Origin: Prochlorococcus sp. AG-418-I20
GTDB lineage: Bacteria > Cyanobacteriota > Cyanobacteriia > PCC-6307 > Cyanobiaceae
Assembly (NCBI GenBank): GCA_003214175.1
Contig: QCLZ01000002.1
Coordinates: forward strand, 62,001 to 126,000
Length of the DNA stretch: 64,000 nucleotides
Reading direction: 5' to 3'
Positions 1 to 6,765 of this stretch are shown here, piece by piece (positions within the stretch are counted from its first letter, which is position 1; every line of letters starts with the position of its first letter). The notes beneath the pieces are model-generated. The model searched no databases and was not told the origin of the DNA. It saw only the letters and a program-made list of their open reading frames with translations. Both the position numbers and the translations under genes were made by a program.

Positions 1-56
1 TTGACGTTAGCAATAGAAGGCAAAAGGAGCACTATAAGTTAAAGATCGATAGAGAC

Positions 57-962
57 TTATTTTGTATTATTAATATACTTAAAATTCTTTATTAAGTTCC
101 AAGCCTCATTTGCTGTATCTGCGTACTGAAAAATAGACAAATCATTCTCTCCAATTAAACCCATATCAGAAAGAAATTGAAAATTAATTACCTTTTCCCA
201 GTATCTTCTGCCAAATAAAATTATTGGAATATTCTTTTTCATCCCAGTTTGTCTTAATGTTAATAATTCAAATAATTCATCTAAAGTTCCAAATCCTCCA
301 GGGAAAAAAACAGCAGCAGCAGATCTCATGACAAAATGAAATTTCCTCATTGCAAAATAATTAAATTTAAAACATAATCCTGGCGTAATAAAAGAATTAG
401 GGTGTTGCTCATTGGGCAGGCTTATATTTAATCCAATCGATTTACATCCAGCATCAAACGCTCCTCTATTAGCTGCTTCCATAATCCCTGGTCCACCGCC
501 AGTAACTATTACGTGAGAATGAGGATTTTTCGTTTTACTATCCAGCGAGATTAATTTAGATAATTCTCTTGCTTCAGAATAATAATGTGAGAGAGAGTGC
601 AAATTTTTTAATCTCTCAATATTTATCTTTGAAGATTTAGATTTTGGATTACTTGAAAGAAGTTTTTCTGCATCATCTAGCCTTCTTTTGGATGTAATTT
701 CTTCTGATATGTGGACTCCTCCAAAGACAATAACAGTTGAAATTATATTTTCTTTTTCAATAACCTGTTCAGGCTTTGTAATCTCAAGAAGCATCCTTAC
801 CCCTCTCATTTCATCAGTATTCAATAAGTCAATATCTTCGTGAGCAAGTTTATAAGTACTAGATTTTAAAATTGCTTCTAAATTACTAGCAACTAATTCA
901 ACCTCGTTACTTCTTTCTTTTTCAAAATCACATTTAATCTTGTCATTCATATCGTTCTCCAT
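57..962 (-). CDS. LOG-family (TIGR00730-type) nucleotide-monophosphate hydrolase-like protein
   Basis: 301 aa. The sequence shows the family signatures GGGPGIMEAANRGA (about residue 155) and PGGFGTLDELFE (about residue 222). Together these form the Rossmann-like phosphoribohydrolase active site of LOG proteins, once mis-annotated as lysine decarboxylases. Family members cleave the N-glycosidic bond of (cytokinin-type) nucleoside 5'-monophosphates; the substrate here is not known. The first ~80 residues are a lineage-specific extension. An ATG at residue 5 is an alternative start. Downstream (by transcription) of the PhoH gene on the same strand, 36 bp away. Family call is secure; the physiological role is inferred. 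Confidence 0.88.
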   Translation of the reverse strand: MENDMNDKIKCDFEKERSNEVELVASNLEAILKSSTYKLAHEDIDLLNTDEMRGVRMLLEITKPEQVIEKENIISTVIVFGGVHISEEITSKRRLDDAEKLLSSNPKSKSSKINIERLKNLHSLSHYYSEARELSKLISLDSKTKNPHSHVIVTGGGPGIMEAANRGAFDAGCKSIGLNISLPNEQHPNSFITPGLCFKFNYFAMRKFHFVMRSAAAVFFPGGFGTLDELFELLTLRQTGMKKNIPIILFGRRYWEKVINFQFLSDMGLIGENDLSIFQYADTANEAWNLIKNFKYINNTK

Positions 963-998
963 TTTGTTATTTTCTATACAAATATTTTAAGCATTTTC

Positions 999-2390
999 CT
1001 ATAAAAGATCAGCCGCTAATTCTGCTAAATCACTTCTTTCTCCTTGAGATAAAGTTATGTGTCCAATTATTTTTTGACCATGTAATTTTTTAGCTAACCA
1101 AGTCAATCCATTACTATCAGAATCAAGATATGGATGATCTATTTGATTTGGATCTCCTGTAAAAACAATTTTTGTTCCTTCTCCAGCTCTCGTAACGATA
1201 GTTTTAACTTCTAAAGGTGTTAAATTTTGGGCTTCATCAATAAGAATAAATTGATGTGGTATTGATCTTCCTCTAATGTAGTTTATTGCCTCTACTTCCA
1301 GGAGTCCCATACCTCTTAAGTCTTCCCATGAATTCTTAGAGTTAATATCTCTTTCTTTTGGATTAACTCTTGCTCCAGTTTTATTTGAATTTGGACTTGT
1401 TAAATAATCTAAATTATCAATTATTGGCTTCATCCAAGGAGCTAATTTTTCATCAAGACTACCTGGGAGATAGCCTAATTCTTTGCCCAGAGGTATAGGT
1501 GGTCTAGATACTAATAATCTTTCGTATAAATTTTCATCTGCAACTTGATGTAATCCTACTGCCAAAGCAAGTAAGGTTTTACCTGTTCCAGCTTTACCTA
1601 CAAGACTTACTAATTGAACTTTTGGATCTAGGAGTAAATCTAAAGCAAAACTTTGTTCAAGATTCTTAGGCTTTACTTTGCCTAAATTTGATCTCCTTAA
1701 AAAATTTAGAGTTACTAACTTTTTCTCAGATCGATCATATCTTGTTAAGTAAGTATGATTCTCTTTTAAATTATCTCGCAAGATTACACCCTCATTACTC
1801 ACTAAAGATGGTTCAAATTTTGATTTAATATCTCTTAAATAAATAAACCCATCTTTTTGAACCTTATTTATCTCATCTGAATTTGAACCTATTTCTCTAA
1901 AACCCTTATCTAAATTATCTAAAGAAACCTTATCTTTAGTAAAATCCTCAGCTTTAAGACCAACAGCATCGGCTTTGATTCTTAAATTTGTATCTTTTGA
2001 AATAAGTATGACTTCAGGAAAGTCTGATAAGATTTTGGTATTTTTTTCTTCAAGAGCGACAGCTAAAATTTTATTATCTCCACTACTTTCACTAAGCTCT
2101 GAGGGTAATCTATCGGTAGTCTCTTTTCTGCAAAATGCAACTTTTATTGTCCCTTCAGATTTATTATTAATTTTTACGCCCGACGATAGATTTCCTTTTT
2201 CTCGGAGACTATCTAATAATCTTGAAACTCTTCTGGCATTACGTCCCTTCTCGCCAGGATCCCTTTTGAATCTATCAACCTCTTCAACTACCTGAATCGG
2301 AATTACAACATTTTCATTGGTAAAATGCAGAGGTGACTCGGGATCATGCAATAAAACATTTGTATCAAGAATAATAACTCTTTTTTTCAT
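999..2390 (-). CDS. PIN domain plus PhoH-like ATPase
   Basis: 463 aa. The N-terminal ~150 residues form a PIN nuclease-like domain, with the acidic start ILDTNVLLHDP and a later DTNLR motif. The C-terminal half is a PhoH ATPase with Walker A GKAGTGKT (about residue 265) and Walker B FILIDEAQN (about residue 380). The PIN-PhoH fusion is widespread, and its proposed role is RNA unwinding and cleavage (established for related PhoH2 proteins, inferred here). Full family length, with a good ATG start. It precedes the LOG gene on the same strand. Confidence 0.92.
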   Translation of the reverse strand: MKKRVIILDTNVLLHDPESPLHFTNENVVIPIQVVEEVDRFKRDPGEKGRNARRVSRLLDSLREKGNLSSGVKINNKSEGTIKVAFCRKETTDRLPSELSESSGDNKILAVALEEKNTKILSDFPEVILISKDTNLRIKADAVGLKAEDFTKDKVSLDNLDKGFREIGSNSDEINKVQKDGFIYLRDIKSKFEPSLVSNEGVILRDNLKENHTYLTRYDRSEKKLVTLNFLRRSNLGKVKPKNLEQSFALDLLLDPKVQLVSLVGKAGTGKTLLALAVGLHQVADENLYERLLVSRPPIPLGKELGYLPGSLDEKLAPWMKPIIDNLDYLTSPNSNKTGARVNPKERDINSKNSWEDLRGMGLLEVEAINYIRGRSIPHQFILIDEAQNLTPLEVKTIVTRAGEGTKIVFTGDPNQIDHPYLDSDSNGLTWLAKKLHGQKIIGHITLSQGERSDLAELAADLL

Positions 2391-2439
2391 GATTAATTTC
2401 CTCTTTAAATGCAGTATGAAGTGAGTTTGAGTTTTAATA

Positions 2440-2958
2440 TCAATTTGAATTCGCAGTTTCTTTAACTAAAGGATTAAACATTAGTCTTTTGATTTGATCG
2501 TTTTCCCAAATCCAATAAACGGGAGGACTTTTTCTAGCCCTAATTAGGCTCAATTTGTTTAGTTTTTGAGGGATAAATTCTTTTTTTGGATCAAAAAATT
2601 TATCTCGGATAGGTTGATTTAACACAATACTCCCTTCTTTCCCAGAGATTGACCTGTGATAAGTTCCAATAGGAATTTCAAGCGCTCCCATAGATCTTTT
2701 TAGATAAATCACATGATGTGGCTCGTCCCAAGTGGGATTTATCAAAATAAATTTCCGCTCACCAGTAATAACTAAATTGTGATCAATTTGATGATTGTGC
2801 ACGTAGTACTGTTCGTACTCAAATTCATCTGGTGGGGATATAGCCTCTCCTGAATGAATTACGACATCACAACCATTAGTTGAATCTATGCCTGCATCAA
2901 AAAAAGTTACTTTGGGAGTTTCTCGGAAAATAATTGTAGGACAGAATTTTAATTTCAT
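2440..2958 (-). CDS. conserved hypothetical protein, soluble
   Basis: 172 aa, not assigned to a family. It has no signal peptide or membrane helix. It is rich in aromatic residues and prolines, with a central VHNHQIDHN and PHHVIYLKR segment that could bind a metal or suggest a cupin-like beta barrel, but I cannot confirm this. The ATG start has a GAGGTTG Shine-Dalgarno (SD) upstream. The gene lies upstream of phoH on the same strand with a 49-bp gap, so a shared transcript is possible. Confidence 0.7.
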   Translation of the reverse strand: MKLKFCPTIIFRETPKVTFFDAGIDSTNGCDVVIHSGEAISPPDEFEYEQYYVHNHQIDHNLVITGERKFILINPTWDEPHHVIYLKRSMGALEIPIGTYHRSISGKEGSIVLNQPIRDKFFDPKKEFIPQKLNKLSLIRARKSPPVYWIWENDQIKRLMFNPLVKETANSN

Positions 2959-3033
2959 AATTCAACCTCTTTGCTAATGGATTAACAAATACGACTAGAA
3001 TTAATTTGCAAAAAATTAATTATTTTTTGATAG

Positions 3034-3180
3034 TTAGTTGCAACAAACTAAACAATCTTCCTCAGATGGATAATCTATACAAGTTTGTTCAAGTGTTTTT
3101 TCTAAAGTTTGCATTTCCCTTAAGTAATCAAGATCTCTCAAATCTTTTTTGGGAACAGTGAATTGTGTTTGTAGTTTCAT
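3034..3180 (-). CDS. cysteine microprotein, 48 aa (C-x8-C-x3-C tail)
   Basis: A 48-codon gene starting MKLQTQFTVPKKDL and ending with a Cys cluster: C34-x8-C43-x3-C47, last residues DCLVCCN. The SD is near perfect (AGGAGGGCAAA before ATG). There is no signal peptide or membrane segment. It lies 14 bp downstream of the 33-aa membrane microprotein at 3195-3296, so the two are probably cotranscribed. The same Cys spacing recurs in the genes at 3383 and 18079. Function unknown; redox or metal (Fe-S, Zn) binding is inference. Confidence 0.7.
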   Translation of the reverse strand: MKLQTQFTVPKKDLRDLDYLREMQTLEKTLEQTCIDYPSEEDCLVCCN

Positions 3181-3194
3181 TTTGCCCTCCTATT

Positions 3195-3296
3195 TTAATA
3201 TTGTTGTTTGTAGCCATTCCAAGTTTGATTCAACCTTAATCCAAGATATGTAATTAAGATGCTCCAAAAAAGAATCTCTAAACTTAAATTAGTCAT
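3195..3296 (-). CDS. single-helix membrane microprotein, 33 aa (copy A)
   Basis: 33 codons: a hydrophobic helix (ILFWSILITYLGLRL) followed by a short polar tail ending YKQQY. A strong SD (AAGGAGGGAAAG) precedes ATG. It is nearly identical to the 33-aa gene at 5554-5655, and its first ~20 residues match the + strand gene at 3836 (MTNLGLE-type start), so this is a three-member family. Probably an inner or thylakoid membrane protein. Function unknown. Confidence 0.7.
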   Translation of the reverse strand: MTNLSLEILFWSILITYLGLRLNQTWNGYKQQY

Positions 3297-3440
3297 GTAC
3301 TTTCCCTCCTTTTTTAATAACTGACCTTTAGTACGGATTAAATATAAAAATCAAGCGTAAGAATACCTAAAAAGATCAAATATTAATCACAATAAATTTT
3401 GCAATGACTATTAGTGGGATGCGCTATGCATTCATTATCC
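3195..3440. repeat. segmental duplication, copy A
   Basis: About 240 bp resembling 5554-5800 in the same orientation. It covers the 33-aa gene, its leader and the 3' part of the next upstream Cys microprotein gene. Shared landmarks are the 33-codon gene, AATCAAGCGTA after the leader, TTTTGCAATxACTA and ATGCxCTATGCATT. Divergence is clear but colinearity is kept throughout. Confidence 0.65.
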
Positions 3441-3547
3441 CAATATTTATTTAATTCTTTTTTTGGTAATTGATAATTGAAATCATGCATTCTCCACATA
3501 TCTGAAGTTGCATTTCTGAAAGCTATGAACGGTGAAGTGAGTTTCAT
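3383..3547 (-). CDS. cysteine microprotein, 54 aa (C-x8-C-x3-C tail)
   Basis: 54 codons with a strong SD (AAAGGAGGTTTT before ATG). The N-terminal half is polar/aromatic (MKLTSPFIAFRNATSDMW). The C-terminus carries C40-x8-C49-x3-C53 and ends KIYCD, the same spacing as in the 48-aa gene downstream at 3034. The opposite-strand reading frame over this region lacks an SD and reads as an antisense shadow. A half-copy of the gene survives at 5740-5787 inside the duplication. Function unknown. Confidence 0.68.
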   Translation of the reverse strand: MKLTSPFIAFRNATSDMWRMHDFNYQLPKKELNKYWDNECIAHPTNSHCKIYCD

Positions 3548-3665
3548 AAAACCTCCTTTATCTCTACTTCTTAATTATCCTCCTTTTAACTTGAAATTAA
3601 TAGAGTATTATTACCCGAGTATTAGTGCTTTGTTGTTTTCACTAGTATCTTTACCCATTCAATAG

Positions 3666-3764
3666 GAGTAGAAATTATTCAGGAGTCAAAAGCACTTCAT
3701 CGACTTTGTGGACAGTGAGGTGTATAAGACTTGAAGAGGGCAAACAAATACCCTCTTATTTTTT
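3666..3764 (+). ncRNA. candidate small RNA with two hairpins
   Basis: A non-coding stretch with a 7-bp hairpin CACTTCA/TGAGGTG (3693-3699 with 3716-3722, one G-U pair), then a terminator hairpin AAGAGGG/CCCTCTT (3734-3740 with 3751-3757) and a T run. No gene on the + strand ends just upstream, so the terminator more likely closes a short RNA than an mRNA. The 5' end is uncertain; no clear promoter was picked. Confidence 0.4.
3734..3764 (+). terminator. intrinsic terminator
   Basis: The 7-bp stem AAGAGGG/CCCTCTT with a 10-nt loop is followed by ATTTTTT. Classical Rho-independent form. It lies 72 bp before the SD of the small gene at 3836. Confidence 0.65.
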
Positions 3765-3835
3765 AGGTATTACCACTCTTGATTTTTTTATATGAGAGAT
3801 ACTAAATAATTATTAGCCCAAAGGAGGTTATTTTA

Positions 3836-3997
3836 ATGACCAACCTAGGATTAGAGCTTCTTATATTGACAGTTTTGTTAATTTATTTTGGCATTTTTAT
3901 GACACAAAATTTTTACCAACAAGGTATGAGAGCTAATCTACGCAAAAACATTTTTTGCGTTAAATCACAAATTAATCCCTATTGCATAAATGAGTAG
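3836..3997 (+). CDS. membrane microprotein, 53 aa, with Cys tail
   Basis: 53 codons. SD AAAGGAGG lies 10 bp before ATG. The N-terminus MTNLGLELLILTVLLIYFG is a paralogue of the 33-aa membrane microproteins at 3195 and 5554. It is followed by a basic region and a short C-terminal segment with two Cys (NIFCVKS...PYCINE). One predicted transmembrane helix. It is followed 35 bp later by another SD-led microgene at 4033, so the two probably form a pair. Confidence 0.65.
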   Translation: MTNLGLELLILTVLLIYFGIFMTQNFYQQGMRANLRKNIFCVKSQINPYCINE

Positions 3998-4032
3998 TAT
4001 TGGATTAATAGTTTCATCAAAGGAGGTTAATT

Positions 4033-4203
4033 ATGTCTTGCGGAAATCCTTATAAACATATGATAAAAAATGCTTTTACACCTTTTATTGATACCATGTC
4101 GTCAAAAAATAATTTAAGTGATGAAAAACTAGAGTGTATGCAATTTGGTATATGTGACTATAGGCCAGAACAAGTAGAGGAAGTTCCTTTTTTTCATTAT
4201 TAA
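4033..4203 (+). CDS. small Cys-containing protein, 56 aa
   Basis: 56 codons with SD AAAGGAGGTTAATT before ATG. Soluble, acidic C-terminal half, with MSCGNPY at the N-terminus and ECMQFGICDY (C-x5-C) at residues 34-43. No family recognised. Expression is likely given the SD strength. The ~190 bp between its stop and the convergent gene at 4394 holds nothing I can assign. Confidence 0.6.
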   Translation: MSCGNPYKHMIKNAFTPFIDTMSSKNNLSDEKLECMQFGICDYRPEQVEEVPFFHY

Positions 4204-4393
4204 AAGGCAGTGATTTTATTGATAAGAGTCCAAAGTATGAAAACTATATACGAAACATCCTAGGAATATTAATTCATAATCGATATTTGAAATATTAAAA
4301 TTATCGAAAAAGATAACTTGCGATTAATCATATATTTTATTTGGCTAAAAAATGTCTATTTATTTCAATAGAATTCTACTTGTAAAGTCAAAT

Positions 4394-4654
4394 CTAAAAC
4401 TTTCTTTTTAGTAAGTTGATGCCAGATATGACTGATATTATCGATGCAAAACCGATAAATATTGAATAAAAAGGTTGGAAATTAATAATGCCAAAATTAC
4501 CTGTATGCCATTTGATCAACCAAAAAGCATCTATTCCTAATGGCTGTAGAAAACTATATATAGTCCCCGATACAATAGTAATTAATAGAGGAATCGCAGA
4601 GATTGCTGCTACTTTTCTATGAATTATTCTTTTATTGGTATGCAATTGTTTCAT
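4394..4654 (-). CDS. small PepSY-associated-like membrane protein
   Basis: 86 aa. Two hydrophobic helices (about residues 15-33 and 62-80) flank a short loop containing WLIKWHTGNFG, which resembles the His-Thr-Gly segment of PepSY-associated membrane helices found in iron or copper reductase-like proteins. The start ATG directly abuts the stop codon of the DUF3721 gene, so it is translationally coupled as the third gene of a DUF411-DUF3721 operon. A role in periplasmic metal handling or electron transfer is inferred from context. Confidence 0.65.
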   Translation of the reverse strand: MKQLHTNKRIIHRKVAAISAIPLLITIVSGTIYSFLQPLGIDAFWLIKWHTGNFGIINFQPFYSIFIGFASIISVISGINLLKRKF

Positions 4655-4876
4655 CTATTTTCTCAAATACTTATGTAATTCTTTTTCGCTTTTGCATGGA
4701 AGCCATTTATTTTGATTCTTGTGTATTCCTTCGCAACCAAGTTCTAAAGATCTATTTTCGGCTTCCTCTTCAGAAAGAAATGTACCTCTCATATGTGCAT
4801 GCGAATAACTATTGAAATTTAGAGATAAGGAAAATAAAAAAATAAAAAATTTAAAATTTCTGAGAAAAATATGCAT
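4655..4876 (-). CDS. DUF3721-type secreted small protein
   Basis: 73 aa from the ATG at 4876. A TTG 42 bp upstream would add 14 residues and overlap the DUF411 gene; I prefer the ATG because it gives a clean signal peptide (FLRNFKFFIFLFSLSLNF, cleaved near SHA). The mature part carries the DUF3721 pattern HMRGTFLSEEEAENRSLELGC...WLPC with two conserved Cys. It sits between the DUF411 and PepSY-like genes. The family commonly travels with DUF411. Function unknown, probably periplasmic metal binding. Confidence 0.75.
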   Translation of the reverse strand: MHIFLRNFKFFIFLFSLSLNFNSYSHAHMRGTFLSEEEAENRSLELGCEGIHKNQNKWLPCKSEKELHKYLRK

Positions 4877-4898
4877 TATTTCAAATAAGTATTTATAT

Positions 4899-5417
4899 TC
4901 AAGGAGAGATTTTATCAAATATCTTTGTTTTGCCAGTTTTACTAAATGAAACTACTTTGTAGTTCTCATAATCATGAGAGTGCGATTCGTGAGAATGCAT
5001 TTCCATTCCTGGAGAGCCAAGTGGCATGCCTGGAACTGCTATCCCATTGACATTTGGTTTTTCTCTAAAAAGTTTGTTGATTGATTCAATCGGGACATGT
5101 CCTTCAATCTTATAGTTAGCTATTTGAGCAGAGTGACATGATCTCAGATTATTGGGTATTTGATATTGGTTTTTAATTACTGAAACATCCTCAACTATAT
5201 TATCAACAACTTCTAATCCATTATCTCTTAAATGATTGATCCATTTTTTGCAACAACCACATGATGCTGATCTGTAAGAAACAACTTTTGGGATATCTAT
5301 ATTTTCTTGAGTTAAAGCAATACTTTTATTTGGATTAATTATATTTGTAAAAAGAATTCCAGAAAAAATTAGATAATTTAAAAATCCTCTTTTAATAAAT
5401 ATTTTATTAAGTGCCAT
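4899..5417 (-). CDS. DUF411 periplasmic metal-binding protein
   Basis: 172 aa. N-terminal signal segment (about residues 10-35), then the DUF411 core: SASCGCCKKWINHLR (CxCC site), CHSAQIANYKIEGHVP and GIAVPGMPLGSPGME. A His/Met-rich stretch MEMHSHESHSHD follows. DUF411 proteins are associated with copper and other metal resistance. It leads a three-gene minus-strand operon with the DUF3721 and PepSY-like genes. Family assignment is firm; the metal is not determined by sequence. Confidence 0.87.
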   Translation of the reverse strand: MALNKIFIKRGFLNYLIFSGILFTNIINPNKSIALTQENIDIPKVVSYRSASCGCCKKWINHLRDNGLEVVDNIVEDVSVIKNQYQIPNNLRSCHSAQIANYKIEGHVPIESINKLFREKPNVNGIAVPGMPLGSPGMEMHSHESHSHDYENYKVVSFSKTGKTKIFDKISP

Positions 5418-5553
5418 ACTAATTAGGAAGATTAAATTTAATATTTAAATTAACCATAAATGAAAATTTATTAAATTGCTATCCTATAAAAATATCGCAA
5501 ATCTTTTTCTGAGAAGATTTGGTTTAATTTTTAGTTGAATTTTTTTATCTTAC

Positions 5554-5655
5554 TTAATACTCTTGTTTGTAATTATGCCAAGTTTGATTCAACCTTAATC
5601 CAAGATATGAAATTAGGACTGTCCAAAAAAGAATCTCTAAACCTAAATTAGTCAT
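5554..5655 (-). CDS. single-helix membrane microprotein, 33 aa (copy B)
   Basis: 33 codons, with about 80% of residues identical to the copy at 3195. The helix is ILFWTVLISYLGLRL and the tail ends YKQEY. The SD (AAGGAGC) is weaker than in copy A. Conservative differences (S/T, I/V, N/H) suggest selection on the protein. Part of a ~240-bp duplicated block. Confidence 0.68.
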   Translation of the reverse strand: MTNLGLEILFWTVLISYLGLRLNQTWHNYKQEY

Positions 5656-5739
5656 CTCATTTGCTCCTTTTTTAATAATTATGATTTAGGAAGGATTATG
5701 TATAAAATCAAGCGTAGGAATACTCAAAATGATAAAAAA

Positions 5740-5787
5740 TTAATCAAGATAAGTTTTGCAATTACTAATAGCATGATGCACTATGCA
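5740..5787 (-). pseudogene. remnant of Cys microprotein gene (3' end only)
   Basis: Sixteen codons aligned with the end of the 54-aa gene at 3383: C-I-V-H-H...N-C-K-T-Y-L-D-stop against C-I-A-H-P...H-C-K-I-Y-C-D-stop. Immediately upstream in frame is a TAA and there is no start codon. The last Cys is replaced by Leu. Non-functional by this reading. Confidence 0.5.
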
Positions 5788-5819
5788 TTAATTTATGTAT
5801 TGCAGAAATTTTATTATTT

Positions 5820-6014
5820 CTATTCACCCCACCATAAGTCATTTTCTTCTACTTTATTTGAATGTTTTGATGAGGATTTCCAATCACAACTCCATATGCA
5901 TTTTTCCAGATATTCTTGAGAAGAACTCTTTAGTTCACAACTACGAAGACAATCATAAAAGGCATATTTGGGATCTAATTCATTTTTGAATTGTTTATTT
6001 CTAAAAGTATTCAT
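5820..6014 (-). CDS. twin CX3C small protein, 64 aa
   Basis: 64 aa from the ATG at 6014, chosen because TAAAGGAGGTTTAACG sits just before it; an upstream in-frame start lacks an SD. Contains two CX3C motifs: C22-x3-C26 and C39-x3-C43 (DCLRSC...KCIWSC), separated by 12 residues, and an aromatic acidic tail NDLWWGE. No signal peptide or helix strong enough for a membrane segment. A twin CX3C arrangement can form two parallel disulfides (as in small Tim chaperones) or bind metal; this is analogy, not homology. Opposite-strand frames here are shadows. Confidence 0.65.
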   Translation of the reverse strand: MNTFRNKQFKNELDPKYAFYDCLRSCELKSSSQEYLEKCIWSCDWKSSSKHSNKVEENDLWWGE

Positions 6015-6197
6015 CGTTAAACCTCCTTTATTTTTTTTCAAGTTGATTAATTAATTTTTCTAACCATAATGTGTTGTTAATTTTTTTTTAAAAGTATTTT
6101 GTTTATACGTACTCATGAAGTTAAACCTCAATCATTGAAACTAAATTAGGTGTAATCACTGAAATTTACTAGAGCAAAAATACTGATTGTGAAAATA

Positions 6198-6272
6198 ATG
6201 AAATCTTTAAAAGGGTTATTTAATAAAAAGGAGTTCGATCATTATTTTTTATGCAGAAGATATAAAAATTAG
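6198..6272 (+). CDS. possible 24-aa basic peptide
   Basis: ATG to TAG, 24 codons, basic (MKSLKGLFNKKEF... CRRYKN). No clear SD, and its end overlaps the convergent 31-aa gene by 4 bp. Listed only as a candidate; the rest of 6041-6197 shows nothing I can assign. Confidence 0.2.
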   Translation: MKSLKGLFNKKEFDHYFLCRRYKN

Positions 6273-6364
6273 CGTTTCATTTTAAAAGTAAAGTATGCAA
6301 ACCCACCAAGCAATAAAAGACTCACAACCCCATAAGTAATCGCTATGCCGTATATGTACGTCAT
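6269..6364 (-). CDS. single-helix membrane microprotein, 31 aa (third gene of micro-operon)
   Basis: 31 codons, MTYIYGIAITYGVVSLLLLGG then a short basic end FKMKR. Its ATG overlaps the TGA of the preceding (frameshifted) reading frame as ATGA, a sign of translational coupling. It has no SD of its own, in line with coupling. Function unknown; small thylakoid or plasma-membrane subunit is a guess from size and topology. Confidence 0.55.
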   Translation of the reverse strand: MTYIYGIAITYGVVSLLLLGGFAYFTFKMKR

Positions 6365-6500
6365 TTATTTATAAAGACATAAGCAGAACATAAATAAACT
6401 AAGAAAAATCCAATAGCAATGGAACTTCCATAAATAAGAAAGTTCCAAAATCTATATAATTTAGGTTTTTTAAGTTTTTTTCTTGTTCTTTATTAATCAT
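6361..6500 (-). CDS. membrane microprotein, 46 aa if read with a -1 frameshift
   Basis: From the ATG at 6500 the zero frame gives MINKEQEKN and ends at a TAG (6399-6401) after 33 codons. The -1 frame is open from that point to a TGA at 6361 and encodes a convincing protein: basic start KLKKPKLYRFWNF, then the helix IYGSSIAIGFFLVYLCSAYV. The two frames overlap at the heptamer A-AAA-AAC (within a run of seven A, minus strand of 6475-6481), a classical X-XXY-YYZ slippery site. Both ends are coupled to neighbours by ATGA overlaps, which only makes sense if the shifted product is made. It could instead be a single-base deletion or a sequencing error in the A run. Confidence 0.5.
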
Positions 6501-6613
6501 TTATTTTCTTTTTCTTTTCTGGCAGCATTACCTTTTGCTCTTAATACCAAAGTTATCGTAAGGGCAGCGCTTAATATCACAGCATCAATTAATAGGTGCG
6601 GGGAAATATTCAT
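6497..6613 (-). CDS. membrane microprotein, 38 aa (first gene of micro-operon)
   Basis: 38 codons: a hydrophobic helix LLIDAVILSAALTITLVL then the basic tail RAKGNAARKEKENK. The stop TGA overlaps the ATG of the next gene (ATGA). A -10-like TATAAT lies 28-33 bp upstream. Heads a three-gene cassette of one-helix proteins (38, 46 and 31 aa). No family recognised. Confidence 0.6.
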   Translation of the reverse strand: MNISPHLLIDAVILSAALTITLVLRAKGNAARKEKENK

Positions 6614-6640
6614 GAGCTGAAAAGAGCAATAAGAAGAGTT

Positions 6641-6646
6641 ATTATA
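6641..6646 (-). promoter_or_regulatory. -10 element TATAAT
   Basis: Exact TATAAT on the minus strand, 28 bp before the ATG of the 38-aa gene. No convincing -35 partner was seen. It would start the three-gene micro-operon. Confidence 0.45.
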
Positions 6647-6672
6647 TTTTGGCAATAAATCTATTAAATATT

Positions 6673-6711
6673 AAAAAAGAGGGGTTTATCCCTCTAAGTG
6701 TAGATCGACTG
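6673..6711 (-). terminator. intrinsic terminator with conserved CAGTCGATCTA lead-in
   Basis: Read on the minus strand: CAGTCGATCTACACTT, then stem AGAGGG/CCCTCT with a 6-nt loop, then TTTTTT. It lies 55 bp past the stop of the 51-aa gene at 6766. The same lead-in plus hairpin occurs at 9023-9060, so this is a repeated element. Confidence 0.6.
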
Positions 6712-6765
6712 CCAATCACAGTCTATTTTAGCTTTTTAGCTTCTCTTAAAAAAACAGTATTTTAT

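Larger units (their letters stand above)
5554..5800. repeat. segmental duplication, copy B
   Basis: Second copy of the block at 3195-3440. The 33-aa gene is intact, but the Cys microprotein gene that follows in copy A is reduced to a 3' remnant. Ends close to the stop codon of the gene at 5820. Confidence 0.65.

Noticed and set aside
3477-3665. 62-codon + strand frame
   Set aside because: Antisense to the SD-led 54-aa Cys microprotein gene for much of its length; no SD and composition unlike a protein.
3666-3764. Assignment of the small RNA candidates to Yfr1 or 6S RNA
   Set aside because: The Yfr1 core ACTCCTCACAC was not found on either strand in the candidate regions, and none has the 6S long-bubble shape.
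5698-5989. Two overlapping + strand frames of 73 and 64 codons
   Set aside because: They lie opposite the twin CX3C gene at 5820 and the duplicated block; no SD, and they conflict with the better minus-strand gene.
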